Shown here: piece after piece, positions 54,187 to 63,914 of the stretch
How positions within the stretch are numbered: position 1 is the stretch's first letter
Layout of the letters: every line of letters begins with the position of its first letter
NCBI RefSeq assembly: GCF_001270745.1
Contig: NZ_LFXL01000036.1
Coordinates: 37,348-101,347, forward strand
Direction of reading: 5' to 3'
Length of the DNA stretch: 64,000 nucleotides
From: Jiangella muralis
Lineage (GTDB): Bacteria > Actinomycetota > Actinomycetes > Jiangellales > Jiangellaceae
Notes under the pieces: model-generated
Seen by the model: only the letters and a program-made list of their open reading frames with translations
Databases searched by the model: none
Told to the model about the DNA's origin: nothing
Translations under genes and position numbers: made by a program

Positions 54187-54924
54187 TCAGACGTCGACGC
54201 CCTGCTCCTGGAGCCAGGAGCGGGGGTTGACCGGGTCGCCGCCGCCGGGGTGGACCTCGAGGTGCAGGTGCGGCCCGGTGGAGTTGCCGGTGGAGCCGAC
54301 GCGGCCGATGACCTCGCCGGGTGCGACCTCGCCGGAGCGGAGGACGAAGCGGGAGAGGTGGCAGTACCAGGTCTGCGTACCGTCCCAGTGCTCGACGACG
54401 ATCTTGTTGCCGTACGGGCCGTCGTAGCCGGCGAAGATGATCTCGCCGGAGGAGATGGTCCTGACCTCGGTGCCGGTCGGGGCGGCGAAGTCGAGGCCGG
54501 TGTGGCGGTTGGACCACATGGAGCCGCCGGCGCCGAAGCCGGCGGTGATGCGGTAGTTGTCGACCGGGAGCAGCCAGCGCTTGGACTCGCGCTCAGCGCG
54601 GGCGGCCTCTTCGGCGGCCTCGATGCGCTGCTGCTCGACGATGCGGGTGTGCGCCTCCTGCGCGACCTCGCCGGTCTCGGCCGCGAGCGACTGCTCCGCG
54701 GCGACCAGGGTGTCGAGTGCGCCGCCCTCGGTCGGGTGACCCGCCTCCTGGGGGCGCTGCGCGACGGCGTTGAGTCCGTCCGAGCCGTCGGACGAACCGA
54801 CCGCGTGAGGCATGGCCAGGGCGCCGGACGCCGCTGCTGCTACCGCTACGGAGCCGACCACCGACGGGACACTGACGTGCCTGCGGCGGCTACGGTGACG
54901 CCCGCTGCCGGAGCGTTGCGACAC
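54187..54924 (-). CDS. M23-family (LytM) peptidoglycan endopeptidase
   Basis: 245 residues from the GTG at 54924, which has GAAAGG seven to twelve bases upstream. A basic N-terminus and one hydrophobic segment (VPSVVGSVAVAAAASGALAM) act as signal or anchor, a helical Ala/Glu-rich segment follows (VAAEQSLAAETGEVAQEAHTR), then a complete LytM domain: His141 and Asp145 in HTGLDF, His219 and His221 in HLHLE. It cleaves peptide cross-links in the cell wall or activates amidases. The frame stays open to a GTG at 55014, which would add 30 residues without a signal-like character. Confidence 0.88.
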   Translation of the reverse strand: MSQRSGSGRHRSRRRHVSVPSVVGSVAVAAAASGALAMPHAVGSSDGSDGLNAVAQRPQEAGHPTEGGALDTLVAAEQSLAAETGEVAQEAHTRIVEQQRIEAAEEAARAERESKRWLLPVDNYRITAGFGAGGSMWSNRHTGLDFAAPTGTEVRTISSGEIIFAGYDGPYGNKIVVEHWDGTQTWYCHLSRFVLRSGEVAPGEVIGRVGSTGNSTGPHLHLEVHPGGGDPVNPRSWLQEQGVDV

Positions 54925-55134
54925 GCCAGGACCTTTCGCCGGGGACAAGGACTCGGTGGACACTAACCGCCCCCTAGGGGTCCTGCCAAACGCCTCCTCC
55001 CAGCGTTTTGCCACGTGATCACGGACTGTGACGCCGGAAGCGACCCTGCGTAGCCCGTAATCGGGTCGTGACCTCGGTGGACGGTGAAACCTTGATCAAC
55101 GTTGTGGACGCAAGGTTCGTGACGCTCTGTGACA

Positions 55135-55150
55135 TGTGATCTGCATCACA
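55135..55150. promoter_or_regulatory. CRP/cAMP-receptor-type binding site
   Basis: TGTGA-tctgca-TCACA is a perfect match to the TGTGA-N6-TCACA consensus of CRP, GlxR and Mycobacterium CRP, extended by A and T on the outside. It lies between the divergent M23 peptidase and B12-binding genes, 117 bases from the latter. Confidence 0.75.
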
Positions 55151-55266
55151 TTGGGCCGCGTTCATCCACCCTGACGAGTCGGCCTCCACCGAACGGACGG
55201 TGGGCACCTCGTCTGCAGGTACTGTCGACAACATCCGTCGGATCAGCGTTGTTCCTGGAGGTAGTC

Positions 55267-55680
55267 ATGGCGGACGTACGTCCCCTGCGCGTCGTGGTCG
55301 CGAAGCCCGGTCTCGACGGGCACGACCGCGGCGCCAAGGTGGTGGCGCGTGCGCTGCGTGACGCCGGTGTCGAGGTCGTCTACACCGGGTTGCACCAGAC
55401 GCCGGAGCAGATCGTCGAGGCCGCCATCCAGGAGGACGCCGACGCCGTCGGGCTGTCCATCCTGTCCGGCGCGCACATGACGCTGTTCAAGCGCGTGCTC
55501 GAACTGCTGGCCGAGCGCGACGCCAGCGACATCGTGGTGTTCGGCGGCGGCATCATCCCCGGCGCCGACATCCCGCTGCTGACGGAGCTGGGCGTCGCCC
55601 GCGTGTTCACCCCGGGCGCGTCGACCCGGGAGATCGTCGAGTGGGTCGACACTCTGCGTGACCGCGCGCAGGCCTCCTGA
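55267..55680 (+). CDS. stand-alone cobalamin-binding protein (methylmalonyl-CoA mutase C-terminal-like)
   Basis: 137 residues with the B12-binding Rossmann fold: [22 protein letters not shown], whose DGHDRG is the DxHxxG cobalamin ligand motif, then [20 protein letters not shown] and [13 protein letters not shown]. It equals the small domain of methylmalonyl-CoA mutase and probably works with a separate large subunit of an acyl-CoA mutase encoded elsewhere. GGAGG precedes the ATG. The CRP-type site upstream suggests metabolic control. Confidence 0.93.
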   Translation: MADVRPLRVVVAKPGLDGHDRGAKVVARALRDAGVEVVYTGLHQTPEQIVEAAIQEDADAVGLSILSGAHMTLFKRVLELLAERDASDIVVFGGGIIPGADIPLLTELGVARVFTPGASTREIVEWVDTLRDRAQAS

Positions 55681-55731
55681 CCCCCGACGTCGCGTGAAAA
55701 TCCTTTCCGCCGATAGCACTGGTATGCCCTG

Positions 55732-55763
55732 ACTCGGTAAGGTTTGCCGGAAATTCACCGAGT
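55732..55763. promoter_or_regulatory. inverted repeat upstream of the secreted glycosidase gene
   Basis: ACTCGGT (55732-55738) and ACCGAGT (55757-55763) are exact complements across 18 bases, whose centre is itself roughly palindromic (TTGCCGGAA). It lies 43 bases upstream of the start codon, so it could be an operator or a leader hairpin. Confidence 0.45.
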
Positions 55764-55805
55764 TGCGGCCCGCCGCTCGATGACGGGTCGTCCGTCCTCG
55801 ATGGG

Positions 55806-58800
55806 GTGAACTCCGTGCTGAATCGACGTGATCGCGCGTGCACCGCCGCCCTCACCGCCACCGCCCTGTTCGGTAGCGGCCTGCTCGTCGTCCCGGCGGC
55901 CGTTGCCGTCGAACCGGACGACCTCACCCGTCCCGGCGAGTCGGTCCTGGTCGACACCGGCCGGCAGGACATCGCGCCGGGGATGGAGCTGACGACGTTC
56001 TCCCGGCTCGAGGACGGCGGATGGAACGCCGGCAGCATCCTCGAGGTCGACCTCGACTCCGGCGCCACGCTGGACTACCAGTACTCCGGCGAGGTGACGA
56101 CGACCGCGACGGTCCGGTCGCTGGCCGAGGCGAGCGGCGCGACCGCCGCGATCAACGGCGACTTCTACGACATCAACAACTCCAACGCGCCGCTCGGCGC
56201 CGGCGTGAGCCGCGACGAGGGCGTGGTCACCGGCCCGACCGACGGCCACGAGAACGCGCTCGCGGTGTCCAGCAGCGGCGCCGCCGCGCTCGCCCAGGTC
56301 GTGCTGGAGGGCACCGCGGTCACCGGCGACGGCGTCAGCCTGCGGCTCGCGGGCGTGAACACGTTCGCCCTGCCGGCGAACGGCATCGGCGTCTTCACGT
56401 CGCAGTGGGGCGGCTACACCCGCGCGAACACCGTCGGCGCCGCCACCGACCGGGCCGAGGTCACGGTCGTCGACGGCGTGGTGACGGCGGTGGGCACGAC
56501 GCTCGGCGCCGGGCCGATCGCGCCGGGCACCGTCGTGCTGGTCGGCCGCGACGCCGGTGCCACGTCGCTGCTCGCGTTGGCGCCCGGCGACACCGTCGAC
56601 GTCTCGTACGCGCCGCGTTCGGACCTCGACGACGTCGTCGTCGCGGTCGGCGGCAACCACCTGCTGGTCGAGGACGGCGTGCAGCGGACCTTCACCGACA
56701 CCGAGCCGGCCGCCCGCACGGCGATCGGGCTGTCCGAGGACGGCCGCACCATGTATCTGGTGTCCCTCGACGGCAAGCAGGCGCACTCGCGCGGCATGAC
56801 GCTGACCGAGTTCGCCGAGCTGATGGCCGACCTCGGCGCCTATGACGCCCTGAACATCGACGGCGGCGGCTCGTCCACGCTCGTGGTCCGCGATCCCGGC
56901 ACCGACGACCGCACCGTCGTCAACAGCCCGTCCGACGGCGTCGAGAGGTCGGTCGCCAACGGCCTGGCGCTGTTCGCCGCCGAGGGCTCCGGCGAGCTGG
57001 ACGGCTTCCGCGTCCTCGCCGGCGACGAGGAGAACACCGACCGCGTCTTCCCCGGCCTCACCCGCACCGTCGAGGCGCGCGGCCACGACGAGACGTTCGC
57101 GCCGGTCGAGGCGCGGCCGCGGTGGACGACGTCGGACCGGCGGGTCGCGTCGGTGCTGCGCGGCGCCACACCGGACACCGCCGTCGTCACCGGTATCGCG
57201 CCGGGCGACGCCGACATCCAGGCCGCGGTGCTGGGCGCCGAGGGGGAGCTGGACGTCACCGTGCTCGGTGAGCTGCGGCGGCTGGAGCCGACCGCGACGC
57301 TGCTCCCGCTGGCCGGCGCCGACGCCACCGGCACCCTCGCGGTCACCGGCTACGACCTCGACGGCTACCGCGCCCCGATCGAACCGGCCGACGTCACCGT
57401 CACCGGCGGCGAGGGCGTCGTCGAGCTGGTGCCGGACGGCGACGGGTTCAGCGTGCGGCCGCTGGTCGAGACCGGCTCGGTGCTGATCACGCTGGCCGCG
57501 GCCGGCGTCGAGACCAGCGTCGCCGTCACCGTCGGCCTGACCGAGGTGCCGGTCGCGACCTTCGGCGACGCCGCGAGCTGGACCGTCAGCTTCGCCCGCG
57601 CCACCGGCGCCATCGCACCGGCGGACGGCCCGGACGGCCGCGACGGCATCAGGCTCACCTACGACTTCACCGGGCCGAACACCCGGGCCGCGTACGCCGC
57701 GCCGCCGGCGCAGTTCGCCCTGCCCGGCCAGCCGCAGACCATCAAGGCGTGGGTGAACGGCGACGGCCAGGGCACCTGGATCCGGATGCGCGTCTACGAC
57801 CCCAGCGGCACGCTGCTCACGCTCAACGGCGGCTACACCACGTTCACCGGCTGGCAGCAGCTCACCTTCCCGGTCCCGGCCGGCACCCAGTACCCGCTGC
57901 GGTTCCGCGACGTCTACGCCGTCGAGGCGTCCGGCGCCCGCAGCTACACCGGCACGACCGCGTTCAGCGACATCACCGTCGAGATCGCGCCCGAGGTCGA
58001 GCTGCCGGCCACCGAGCGGTTCGCCGACCCCGTCATCGTCACCAACGGCAGCGCCGACGACGCCGGCCAGCGCATCGCCGTCATGAGCGACTCCCAGTTC
58101 GTCGGGCGCGACCCGGACGGCGACATCGTCCAGGCCGCCCGCCGGACGCTGCGCGAGATCGTCGCCGAGGACCCGGACGCGCTGGTCATCAACGGCGACC
58201 TCGTCGACGAGGCGGCGCCGATCGACTTCGACCTCGCCCGCCGGGTGCTGGACGAGGAACTGACCGGCGTCGACTTCCCCTGGTATTACGTGCCCGGCAA
58301 CCACGAGGTGCAGGGCGGCCCGATCGGCAACTTCATCGAAGAGTTCGGCGCCACCCAGCACACCGTCGACCTGCCCACGGACGACGGCACGACCCGGATC
58401 ATCACGCTGAACTCCGCGTTCGGCACGCTGCGCGGCGGCGGGTTCGCCCAGATCGCCGAGCTGCGCAGGGCGCTGGACGAGGCGGCGAGCGACCCGGCGA
58501 TCACCGGGGTGCTGGTGTTCGCGCACCACCCGCCGAACGACCCGTTGCCGACGGCGAACAGCCAACTCGCCGACCGGCGCGAGGCCGCGATGCTGGAGAC
58601 CTGGCTGGCCGGCTTCGAGGCGGACAGCGGCAAGTCCGCAGCGTTCGTCGGCGCCCACGCCGGGGTCTTCGATGCCGGCTCCGTCGACGGCGTGCCGTTC
58701 CTCGTCAACGGCAACTCCGGCAAGGGCCCGGCGTCCACCCCGGACAACGGCGGCTTCACCGGCTGGACGCTGCTCGGCCTGGACCCGTCCGAGGGCGATG

Positions 58801-59135
58801 GCAACGACGACGACTGGCTGACGGCCGAGGTGCGGGCCCGGGTCGACGCGATCACGCTGACGGCTCCGGCGGCGCTGGCCCCGGGTGGGGTTGGTGCGGT
58901 GTCGGCGACGGTGTCGCAGGACGGCGCGCGCGTCGTCCCGGTGCAGTGGCCGGTGTCGGCGCAGTGGGGCGGCACCGCGGTCCACGTCGGCCCGGCCGGC
59001 ACGGCGCCGCGCTGGGCCGTCGTCGCGATCGACCCGGCGGCCGGCACGATCCAGGGGCTGCGGGCCGGGGCCGCCACCGTCACCGTCACGGTGAACGGGG
59101 AGACCGCGACCCGGCAGATCAACGTCGGCGGATAG
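55806..59135 (+). CDS. secreted phosphodiester glycosidase fused to a metallophosphoesterase
   Basis: 1109 residues with a signal peptide ([19 protein letters not shown]). Domain 1 (about 45-395) is NAGPA-like: [43 protein letters not shown]. Domain 2 (about 400-735) is Ig-like and jelly-roll beta structure ([22 protein letters not shown]). Domain 3 (about 755-1000) is calcineurin-like with SDSQ, NGDLVD, PGNHE and AHHPPN; the first metal histidine is replaced by Gln and the final GHxH is GAHAG. A short Ig-like end follows. It probably acts on phosphodiester-linked glycans outside the cell. Confidence 0.9.
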   Translation: MNSVLNRRDRACTAALTATALFGSGLLVVPAAVAVEPDDLTRPGESVLVDTGRQDIAPGMELTTFSRLEDGGWNAGSILEVDLDSGATLDYQYSGEVTTTATVRSLAEASGATAAINGDFYDINNSNAPLGAGVSRDEGVVTGPTDGHENALAVSSSGAAALAQVVLEGTAVTGDGVSLRLAGVNTFALPANGIGVFTSQWGGYTRANTVGAATDRAEVTVVDGVVTAVGTTLGAGPIAPGTVVLVGRDAGATSLLALAPGDTVDVSYAPRSDLDDVVVAVGGNHLLVEDGVQRTFTDTEPAARTAIGLSEDGRTMYLVSLDGKQAHSRGMTLTEFAELMADLGAYDALNIDGGGSSTLVVRDPGTDDRTVVNSPSDGVERSVANGLALFAAEGSGELDGFRVLAGDEENTDRVFPGLTRTVEARGHDETFAPVEARPRWTTSDRRVASVLRGATPDTAVVTGIAPGDADIQAAVLGAEGELDVTVLGELRRLEPTATLLPLAGADATGTLAVTGYDLDGYRAPIEPADVTVTGGEGVVELVPDGDGFSVRPLVETGSVLITLAAAGVETSVAVTVGLTEVPVATFGDAASWTVSFARATGAIAPADGPDGRDGIRLTYDFTGPNTRAAYAAPPAQFALPGQPQTIKAWVNGDGQGTWIRMRVYDPSGTLLTLNGGYTTFTGWQQLTFPVPAGTQYPLRFRDVYAVEASGARSYTGTTAFSDITVEIAPEVELPATERFADPVIVTNGSADDAGQRIAVMSDSQFVGRDPDGDIVQAARRTLREIVAEDPDALVINGDLVDEAAPIDFDLARRVLDEELTGVDFPWYYVPGNHEVQGGPIGNFIEEFGATQHTVDLPTDDGTTRIITLNSAFGTLRGGGFAQIAELRRALDEAASDPAITGVLVFAHHPPNDPLPTANSQLADRREAAMLETWLAGFEADSGKSAAFVGAHAGVFDAGSVDGVPFLVNGNSGKGPASTPDNGGFTGWTLLGLDPSEGDGNDDDWLTAEVRARVDAITLTAPAALAPGGVGAVSATVSQDGARVVPVQWPVSAQWGGTAVHVGPAGTAPRWAVVAIDPAAGTIQGLRAGAATVTVTVNGETATRQINVGG

Positions 59136-59176
59136 GCTGCCCTTCGAATCGCGGCCGACACAAGGGATGGATTCGC

Positions 59177-60364
59177 GTGGACCTGATGGAGTACCAGGCG
59201 AAGGAGCTCTTCGCCAAGCACGAGGTCCCGGTACTGCCGGGGTCCGTGGTCGAGACGGCCGAGGACGCCCGCGCGGTGGCGGCCGAGATCGGCGGCCAGG
59301 TGGTCGTCAAGGCGCAGGTGAAGACGGGCGGCCGCGGCAAGGCCGGTGGCGTCAAGCTGGCCGAGACCCCCGACGAGGCCACCGAGAAGGCCGGGGCCAT
59401 CCTCGGCATGGACATCAAGGGCCACACGGTCCACCGGGTGCTCGTCACCCAGGCCAGCGACATCGACCAGGAGTACTACGTCTCCTTCCTGCTCGACCGC
59501 GCCAACCGCACCTACCTGGCCATGGCCAGCGTCGAGGGCGGCATGGAGATCGAGCAGCTGGCGGTCGAGCGGCCCGATGCGCTGGCCCGCATCCCGGTCG
59601 ACGCCATCGCCGGCGTCGACGCCGCGAAGGCGGCCGAGATCGCCGACGCCGCCGGGTTCACCGGTGACGTCCGCGACCAGGTCATCGTCGTGCTGCAGAA
59701 GTTGTGGAGGGTGTTCACCTCCGAGGACGCCACGCTGGTCGAGGTCAACCCGCTGGTGAAGACGCCCGACGGCAAGGTCGTCGCGCTCGACGGCAAGGTC
59801 AGCCTCGACGAGAACGCCGCGTTCCGGCACCCGGAGCACGCCGAGTTCGAGGACAAGGCCGCTGCCGACCCGCTCGAGGCGCGCGCCAAGGAGAAGGACC
59901 TCAACTACGTCAAGCTGTCCGGCGAGGTCGGCATCATCGGCAACGGCGCCGGCCTGGTCATGTCGACGCTCGACGTCGTCGCATACGCGGGCGAGGAGTT
60001 CGGCGGCGTCAAGCCGGCCAACTTCCTCGACATCGGCGGCGGCGCGTCGGCCGAGGTGATGGCGAACGGGCTCGAGATCATCCTGTCCGACGACGAGGTC
60101 AAGGCCGTGTTCGTCAACGTGTTCGGCGGCATCACCGCCTGCGACGCCGTCGCCAACGGCATCGTGCACGCGTTCGGCCTGCTGGAGGGCCGCGGCGACC
60201 AGGTCACCAAGCCGCTGGTCGTCCGTCTCGACGGCAACAACGCCGTCGAGGGCCGGCGCATCCTGTCGGAGTTCGCCGCCACGGCGCCCGCGGGCCTGAT
60301 CGAGCAGGTCGACACCATGGACGGCGCCGCGCGACGCGCGGCCGAGCTCGCGGCAGCGAAGTAG
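59177..60364 (+). CDS. sucC: succinyl-CoA synthetase beta subunit
   Basis: 395 residues: [19 protein letters not shown] at the N-terminus (GTG start at 59177), ATP-grasp domain with [21 protein letters not shown] and VEVNPLV, and a C-terminal CoA-ligase domain with [23 protein letters not shown] and NVFGGI. It makes succinate and ATP/GTP from succinyl-CoA in the TCA cycle together with SucD. The open frame reaches far upstream but that part is antisense-like shadow of the previous gene. A TAGGCT -10-like box overlaps the preceding stop codon. Confidence 0.97.
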   Translation: MDLMEYQAKELFAKHEVPVLPGSVVETAEDARAVAAEIGGQVVVKAQVKTGGRGKAGGVKLAETPDEATEKAGAILGMDIKGHTVHRVLVTQASDIDQEYYVSFLLDRANRTYLAMASVEGGMEIEQLAVERPDALARIPVDAIAGVDAAKAAEIADAAGFTGDVRDQVIVVLQKLWRVFTSEDATLVEVNPLVKTPDGKVVALDGKVSLDENAAFRHPEHAEFEDKAAADPLEARAKEKDLNYVKLSGEVGIIGNGAGLVMSTLDVVAYAGEEFGGVKPANFLDIGGGASAEVMANGLEIILSDDEVKAVFVNVFGGITACDAVANGIVHAFGLLEGRGDQVTKPLVVRLDGNNAVEGRRILSEFAATAPAGLIEQVDTMDGAARRAAELAAAK

Positions 60365-60377
60365 GGGCGACGGAGTC

Positions 60378-61277
60378 ATGGCAATCTTCCTCGACGAGAA
60401 CAGCAGGATCATCGTCCAGGGCATCACCGGCGCCGAGGGCACCAAGCACACGCAGCGGATGCTCAAGGCCGGCGCGAAGATCGTCGGCGGCGTCAACGCC
60501 CGCAAGGCCGGCCAGGAACTGGACTTCACCGAGTTCAGCCCCGAAGCCGTCCTCACCGTGTACGGCACCGTCACCGAGGCGATGGACAAGACCGGCGCCA
60601 ACGTGTCGGTCGCGTTCGTCCCGCCGAAGTTCACCAAGGACGCCGTCATCGAGGCCGTCGACGCCGGCATCGAGCTGCTGGTCGTCATCACCGAGGGCAT
60701 CCCGGTGCACGACACCGCGGAGTTCTGGGCCTACGCGCAGTCGAAGGGCAACAAGACCCGCATCGTCGGGCCCAACTGCCCCGGCGTCATCAGCCCCGGC
60801 AGGTCCAACGCCGGCATCATCCCGGCCGACATCACCGGCGCCGGCCCCATCGGCCTGGTCAGCAAGTCCGGCACGCTGACCTACCAGATGATGTACGAGC
60901 TGCGCGACATCGGCTTCTCCACCGCCGTCGGCATCGGCGGCGACCCGGTCATCGGCACCACGCACATCGACGCGCTCGAGGCGTTCGAGGCCGACCCCGA
61001 GACCAAGGCCATCGTGATGATCGGCGAGATCGGCGGCGACGCCGAGGAGCGGGCGGCCGCTTACATCAAGGAGCACGTCACCAAGCCGGTCGTCGGCTAC
61101 GTGGCCGGCTTCACCGCGCCCGAGGGCAAGACCATGGGCCACGCCGGCGCCATCGTGTCCGGCTCGTCCGGCACGGCGCAGGCCAAGAAGGAGGCGCTCG
61201 AGGCCGCCGGCGTCGCCGTCGGTAAGACCCCGAGCGAGACCGCCCGGCTCATGCGGGAGATCTACCAGAAGCTCTGA
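60378..61277 (+). CDS. sucD: succinyl-CoA synthetase alpha subunit
   Basis: 299 residues: [50 protein letters not shown], and the phosphohistidine loop with [17 protein letters not shown]. It starts 13 bases after sucC with GGGGCGACGGAG upstream, forming the sucCD operon. Transcription probably ends at the long hairpin at 61341-61436. Confidence 0.97.
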   Translation: MAIFLDENSRIIVQGITGAEGTKHTQRMLKAGAKIVGGVNARKAGQELDFTEFSPEAVLTVYGTVTEAMDKTGANVSVAFVPPKFTKDAVIEAVDAGIELLVVITEGIPVHDTAEFWAYAQSKGNKTRIVGPNCPGVISPGRSNAGIIPADITGAGPIGLVSKSGTLTYQMMYELRDIGFSTAVGIGGDPVIGTTHIDALEAFEADPETKAIVMIGEIGGDAEERAAAYIKEHVTKPVVGYVAGFTAPEGKTMGHAGAIVSGSSGTAQAKKEALEAAGVAVGKTPSETARLMREIYQKL

Positions 61278-61340
61278 GCCAATCAGGGATCGGGAGAGAC
61301 TCGGCCGGGCCGCCTTCGGGTGGCCCGGCCGATTCCGTCG

Positions 61341-61436
61341 GCCCCACGCCAAGTTGATCTTGGAGTAATCGCGGGATTCATCGGGCATTTCGCCAAGCAA
61401 TGGCGCCGTTGCTCCAAGATCAACTTGAAGTGGGGC
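61341..61436. repeat. long dispersed hairpin, family A copy 2
   Basis: AAGTTGATCTTGGAG (61351-61365) pairs perfectly with CTCCAAGATCAACTT (61412-61426), continued by GCCCCAC (61341-61347) with GTGGGGC (61430-61436). It lies between the convergent sucD and TetR genes. The right arm supplies the last codons and the TGA stop of the TetR gene. Same core as 48027-48101. Confidence 0.87.
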
Positions 61437-62058
61437 CGTAGGCCGCGAGGAAGACCCGCACGCCCTCGTCGGCGTAGCGCTCGATCTGCGCGGCCGGCGG
61501 GGGAGTGTCGTCGCCGGTGAGCATGGCGTTGTTCAGCGGCACCGACATCACCAGCCAGTTGAAGTGCGCCGCCGCGAGGCCGGCGTCGGGGGTGGCGAGC
61601 AGGCCGCGCTCGGTCAGCCCGCCGAACGCCGCCGCGAGGTCGGCCATGGTCCGGGCCGGGCCGCGTTCGGCGAACAGCCGGCCCAGCTCGGGGAAGCGGC
61701 CGGCCTCGCCGATGACCAGCCGGCGCAGCCGCAGCAGCCGCGGCCGCATGACCATGGACAGCTGACGGCGGGCGAGGTCGCGCAGGTCGGCCGCGACGTC
61801 GCCGGTGTCGCGCAGGGCGGCGACCTCGGCGTGCACCGGCTCGGCCGCCTCGTCGACGGTGCGGGCGACGATCGCCGCGAACAGCGTCTGCTTGTCGGCG
61901 AAGTGCTTGTAGACGGTCGGCTTGGAGACGGCGGCCGTGGCCGCGATGCGATCGATGGTCGTGCCGGCGTACCCGTCGGCGAGGAACACCTCGGTGGCGG
62001 CGTCGAGGATCGCCCGGTGCTTGCGGGCCGACCGGGTCTCGTCCTGCGGTACGCTCAT
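61420..62058 (-). CDS. TetR-family regulator
   Basis: 212 residues: N-terminal helix-turn-helix (RKHRAILDAATEVFLADGYAGTTIDRIAATAAVSKPTVYKHFADKQTLFAAIV) and a C-terminal AefR-like ligand domain (GEAGRFPELGRLFAERGP). It is divergent from the RibD-like reductase gene with 43 bases between, its likely target. The ATG at 62058 is the family start; the longer frame covers the intergenic region. Its stop codon lies in the dispersed hairpin. Confidence 0.92.
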   Translation of the reverse strand: MSVPQDETRSARKHRAILDAATEVFLADGYAGTTIDRIAATAAVSKPTVYKHFADKQTLFAAIVARTVDEAAEPVHAEVAALRDTGDVAADLRDLARRQLSMVMRPRLLRLRRLVIGEAGRFPELGRLFAERGPARTMADLAAAFGGLTERGLLATPDAGLAAAHFNWLVMSVPLNNAMLTGDDTPPPAAQIERYADEGVRVFLAAYGPTSS

Positions 62059-62069
62059 GGCAGTGAACT

Positions 62070-62090
62070 TTACTACACGGTTTAGTTTAG
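62070..62090. promoter_or_regulatory. AT-rich site between TetR and reductase genes
   Basis: ACTA (62072-62075) and TAGT (62083-62086) form a short dyad within TTTACTACACGGTTTAGTTT, the only AT-rich stretch in the 43-base divergent gap. It is the probable TetR operator. Confidence 0.5.
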
Positions 62091-62101
62091 GGAGGCACTC
62101 C

Positions 62102-62689
62102 ATGGGCCGGATCACCGTCATCGAGAACCTCAGCCTGGACGGAGTGGTGCAGTCGCCGGCCGGGCCGGACGAGGACACCCGCGGCGGCTTCACCCACGGC
62201 GGCTGGGCGATGCCCTACACCGACGAGGTCGCCATGCGGGAGATGAGCGAGGGCATGGCGCAGGGCGAGCAGGGCGGGCCGCTGCTGTTCGGCCGGGTCA
62301 CGTACCAGCAGTTCGAGGGGTTCTGGCCGAAGCAGACCGACGGCAACCCGTTCACGCCGGTGCTGAACGCCGCCACCAAGTACGTCGTGTCCAGCACCCT
62401 GACCGAGCCGTTGAGCTGGGAGAACTCCGTGCTCGTCCGCGGTGACGAGGTCGCCGCCGTCAAGGAGCGGGAGCCGCGCGACATCGGCGTGCTGGGCAGC
62501 GGCGAACTGGTGCAGACGCTGCTCCGCCTCGACCTCGTCGACCGGTTCGTGCTGTCGATCCACCCGCTCGTGCTCGGCGAGGGCGCCCGGCTGTTCCGCG
62601 ACGGCGCCCAGCTGGCGGCGTTCGAGCTGGTGAAGTCCGTGCCGACGACGACCGGCGTGATCATCGCGACCTACGAGCGGGTCAGGTGA
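62102..62689 (+). CDS. dihydrofolate reductase / RibD C-terminal family protein
   Basis: 195 residues with ITVIENLSLDGVVQSPAGPDEDT at the N-terminus, LLFGRVTYQQFEGFWP, and IGVLGSGELVQTLLRLDLVDRFVLSIHPLVLGEGARLF. The NADPH-binding fold is that of RibD/DHFR; the substrate of these stand-alone actinobacterial proteins is unknown. GGGAGG precedes the ATG. Its 3' end overlaps kynU by eight bases on the opposite strand. Confidence 0.92.
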   Translation: MGRITVIENLSLDGVVQSPAGPDEDTRGGFTHGGWAMPYTDEVAMREMSEGMAQGEQGGPLLFGRVTYQQFEGFWPKQTDGNPFTPVLNAATKYVVSSTLTEPLSWENSVLVRGDEVAAVKEREPRDIGVLGSGELVQTLLRLDLVDRFVLSIHPLVLGEGARLFRDGAQLAAFELVKSVPTTTGVIIATYERVR

Positions 62690-63914
62690 CGGCGGCGCGG
62701 GCGACGTTCTCCGGGCGGCGGTGCTCGCCGGCGGCCAGGACGGCGACCAGCTGCTCGACCGCGTCGTACACGTCGGTGAACCGGGTGTAGAGCGGCGCGA
62801 CGCCGAAGCGGGCGAGGTCGGGCTCGCGGAAGTCGCCGACGACGCGGCGGGCGATGAGGGCCTGCACCAACCCGTACGCCTCGGGCAGCCGCAGGCACAG
62901 CTGCGAGCCGCGGGCGGCGTGGTCGCGGGGCACTTCCACCTCGACGCCGTACGCGGCCAGCCGCTCGGACGCCAGCGCCAGGAACAGGTCGGTGAGCGCC
63001 AGCGACTTGCGCCGCACGTCCGCCATCGCGACGCCGTCGAACGCGTCCAGCGCGGTGTCGAGGACCGCCGCGCCGATGACCGGCGTCGTGCCGCTGAGCA
63101 GCCGCCGCACGCCGTCGGCCGGCCGGAAGTCGCGCTCCAGCGCGAACGGCGTCGCGTGCCCGAACCAGCCGGTGATCGGCTGCTCGACGACGCCCAGCCA
63201 GCGCGGCGCGACGTAGCCGAACGCGGGTGCGCCGGGCCCGCCGTTGAGGTACTTGTAGCCGCAGCCCACGGCGAGGTCGGCGGCCCACCCGGCGAGGTCG
63301 ACGGCGACGGCGCCGGCCGAGTGGCACAGGTCCCAGAGCATGACGGCGCCGGCGTCGTGCACCGCCCGGGTGACGGCGGCGCCGTCGTGCATGCGCCCGA
63401 GCCGGTAGTCGACGTGGCAGAGCGAGACCACGGCGACGTCGTCGTCCAGCACGGCTTCGAGCGGTTCCTCCGCGGCGGACCACCAGCGCACCGACAGGCC
63501 GAGCAGCCGCGCGACGCCGTCGATGACGTAGGAGTCGGTCGGGAAGTTGCCAGGCTCGGTCACGATGACCCGGCGGTCCGGCCGCAGCCGCGCGCCCGCC
63601 ACCAGCAGCTTGAACAGTTGCACGCTGGTGGAGTCGCCGACGGCGACGGTGCCCGGCTCGGCGCCGAGCAGCCGCTCCAGCTTCGCGCCGACCGTCGCCG
63701 GGAGGTCCCACCAGCCGTGCGCGTTCCACGACGTGATGAGGTCGTCGCGCCACTCGGCGCCGACCAGCCGGCCGACCCGCTCGGCCACGCCGCGCGGCAG
63801 CGGCCCGAGCGAGTTGCCGTCCAGGTAGATCAGCCCGTCCGGCAGGTCGAACCGGTCGCGCAGCGGCGCCAGCGGGTCGTCGCGGTCGAGGGCCTCGGCG
63901 TCGGTGCGCTCCAT
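62682..63914 (-). CDS. kynU: kynureninase
   Basis: 410 residues, PLP fold type I: IYLDGNSLGPLP near the N-terminus, VVSLCHVDYRLGRMHD, LWDLCHSAGAVAVDL with the PLP-contacting Asp/His, and the Schiff-base lysine in GCGYKYLNGGPGAPAF. It splits kynurenine into anthranilate and alanine in tryptophan breakdown. No other kyn genes are adjacent within the window; the remaining 86 bases to the right edge contain no gene I can support. Confidence 0.95.
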   Translation of the reverse strand: MERTDAEALDRDDPLAPLRDRFDLPDGLIYLDGNSLGPLPRGVAERVGRLVGAEWRDDLITSWNAHGWWDLPATVGAKLERLLGAEPGTVAVGDSTSVQLFKLLVAGARLRPDRRVIVTEPGNFPTDSYVIDGVARLLGLSVRWWSAAEEPLEAVLDDDVAVVSLCHVDYRLGRMHDGAAVTRAVHDAGAVMLWDLCHSAGAVAVDLAGWAADLAVGCGYKYLNGGPGAPAFGYVAPRWLGVVEQPITGWFGHATPFALERDFRPADGVRRLLSGTTPVIGAAVLDTALDAFDGVAMADVRRKSLALTDLFLALASERLAAYGVEVEVPRDHAARGSQLCLRLPEAYGLVQALIARRVVGDFREPDLARFGVAPLYTRFTDVYDAVEQLVAVLAAGEHRRPENVARAAVT

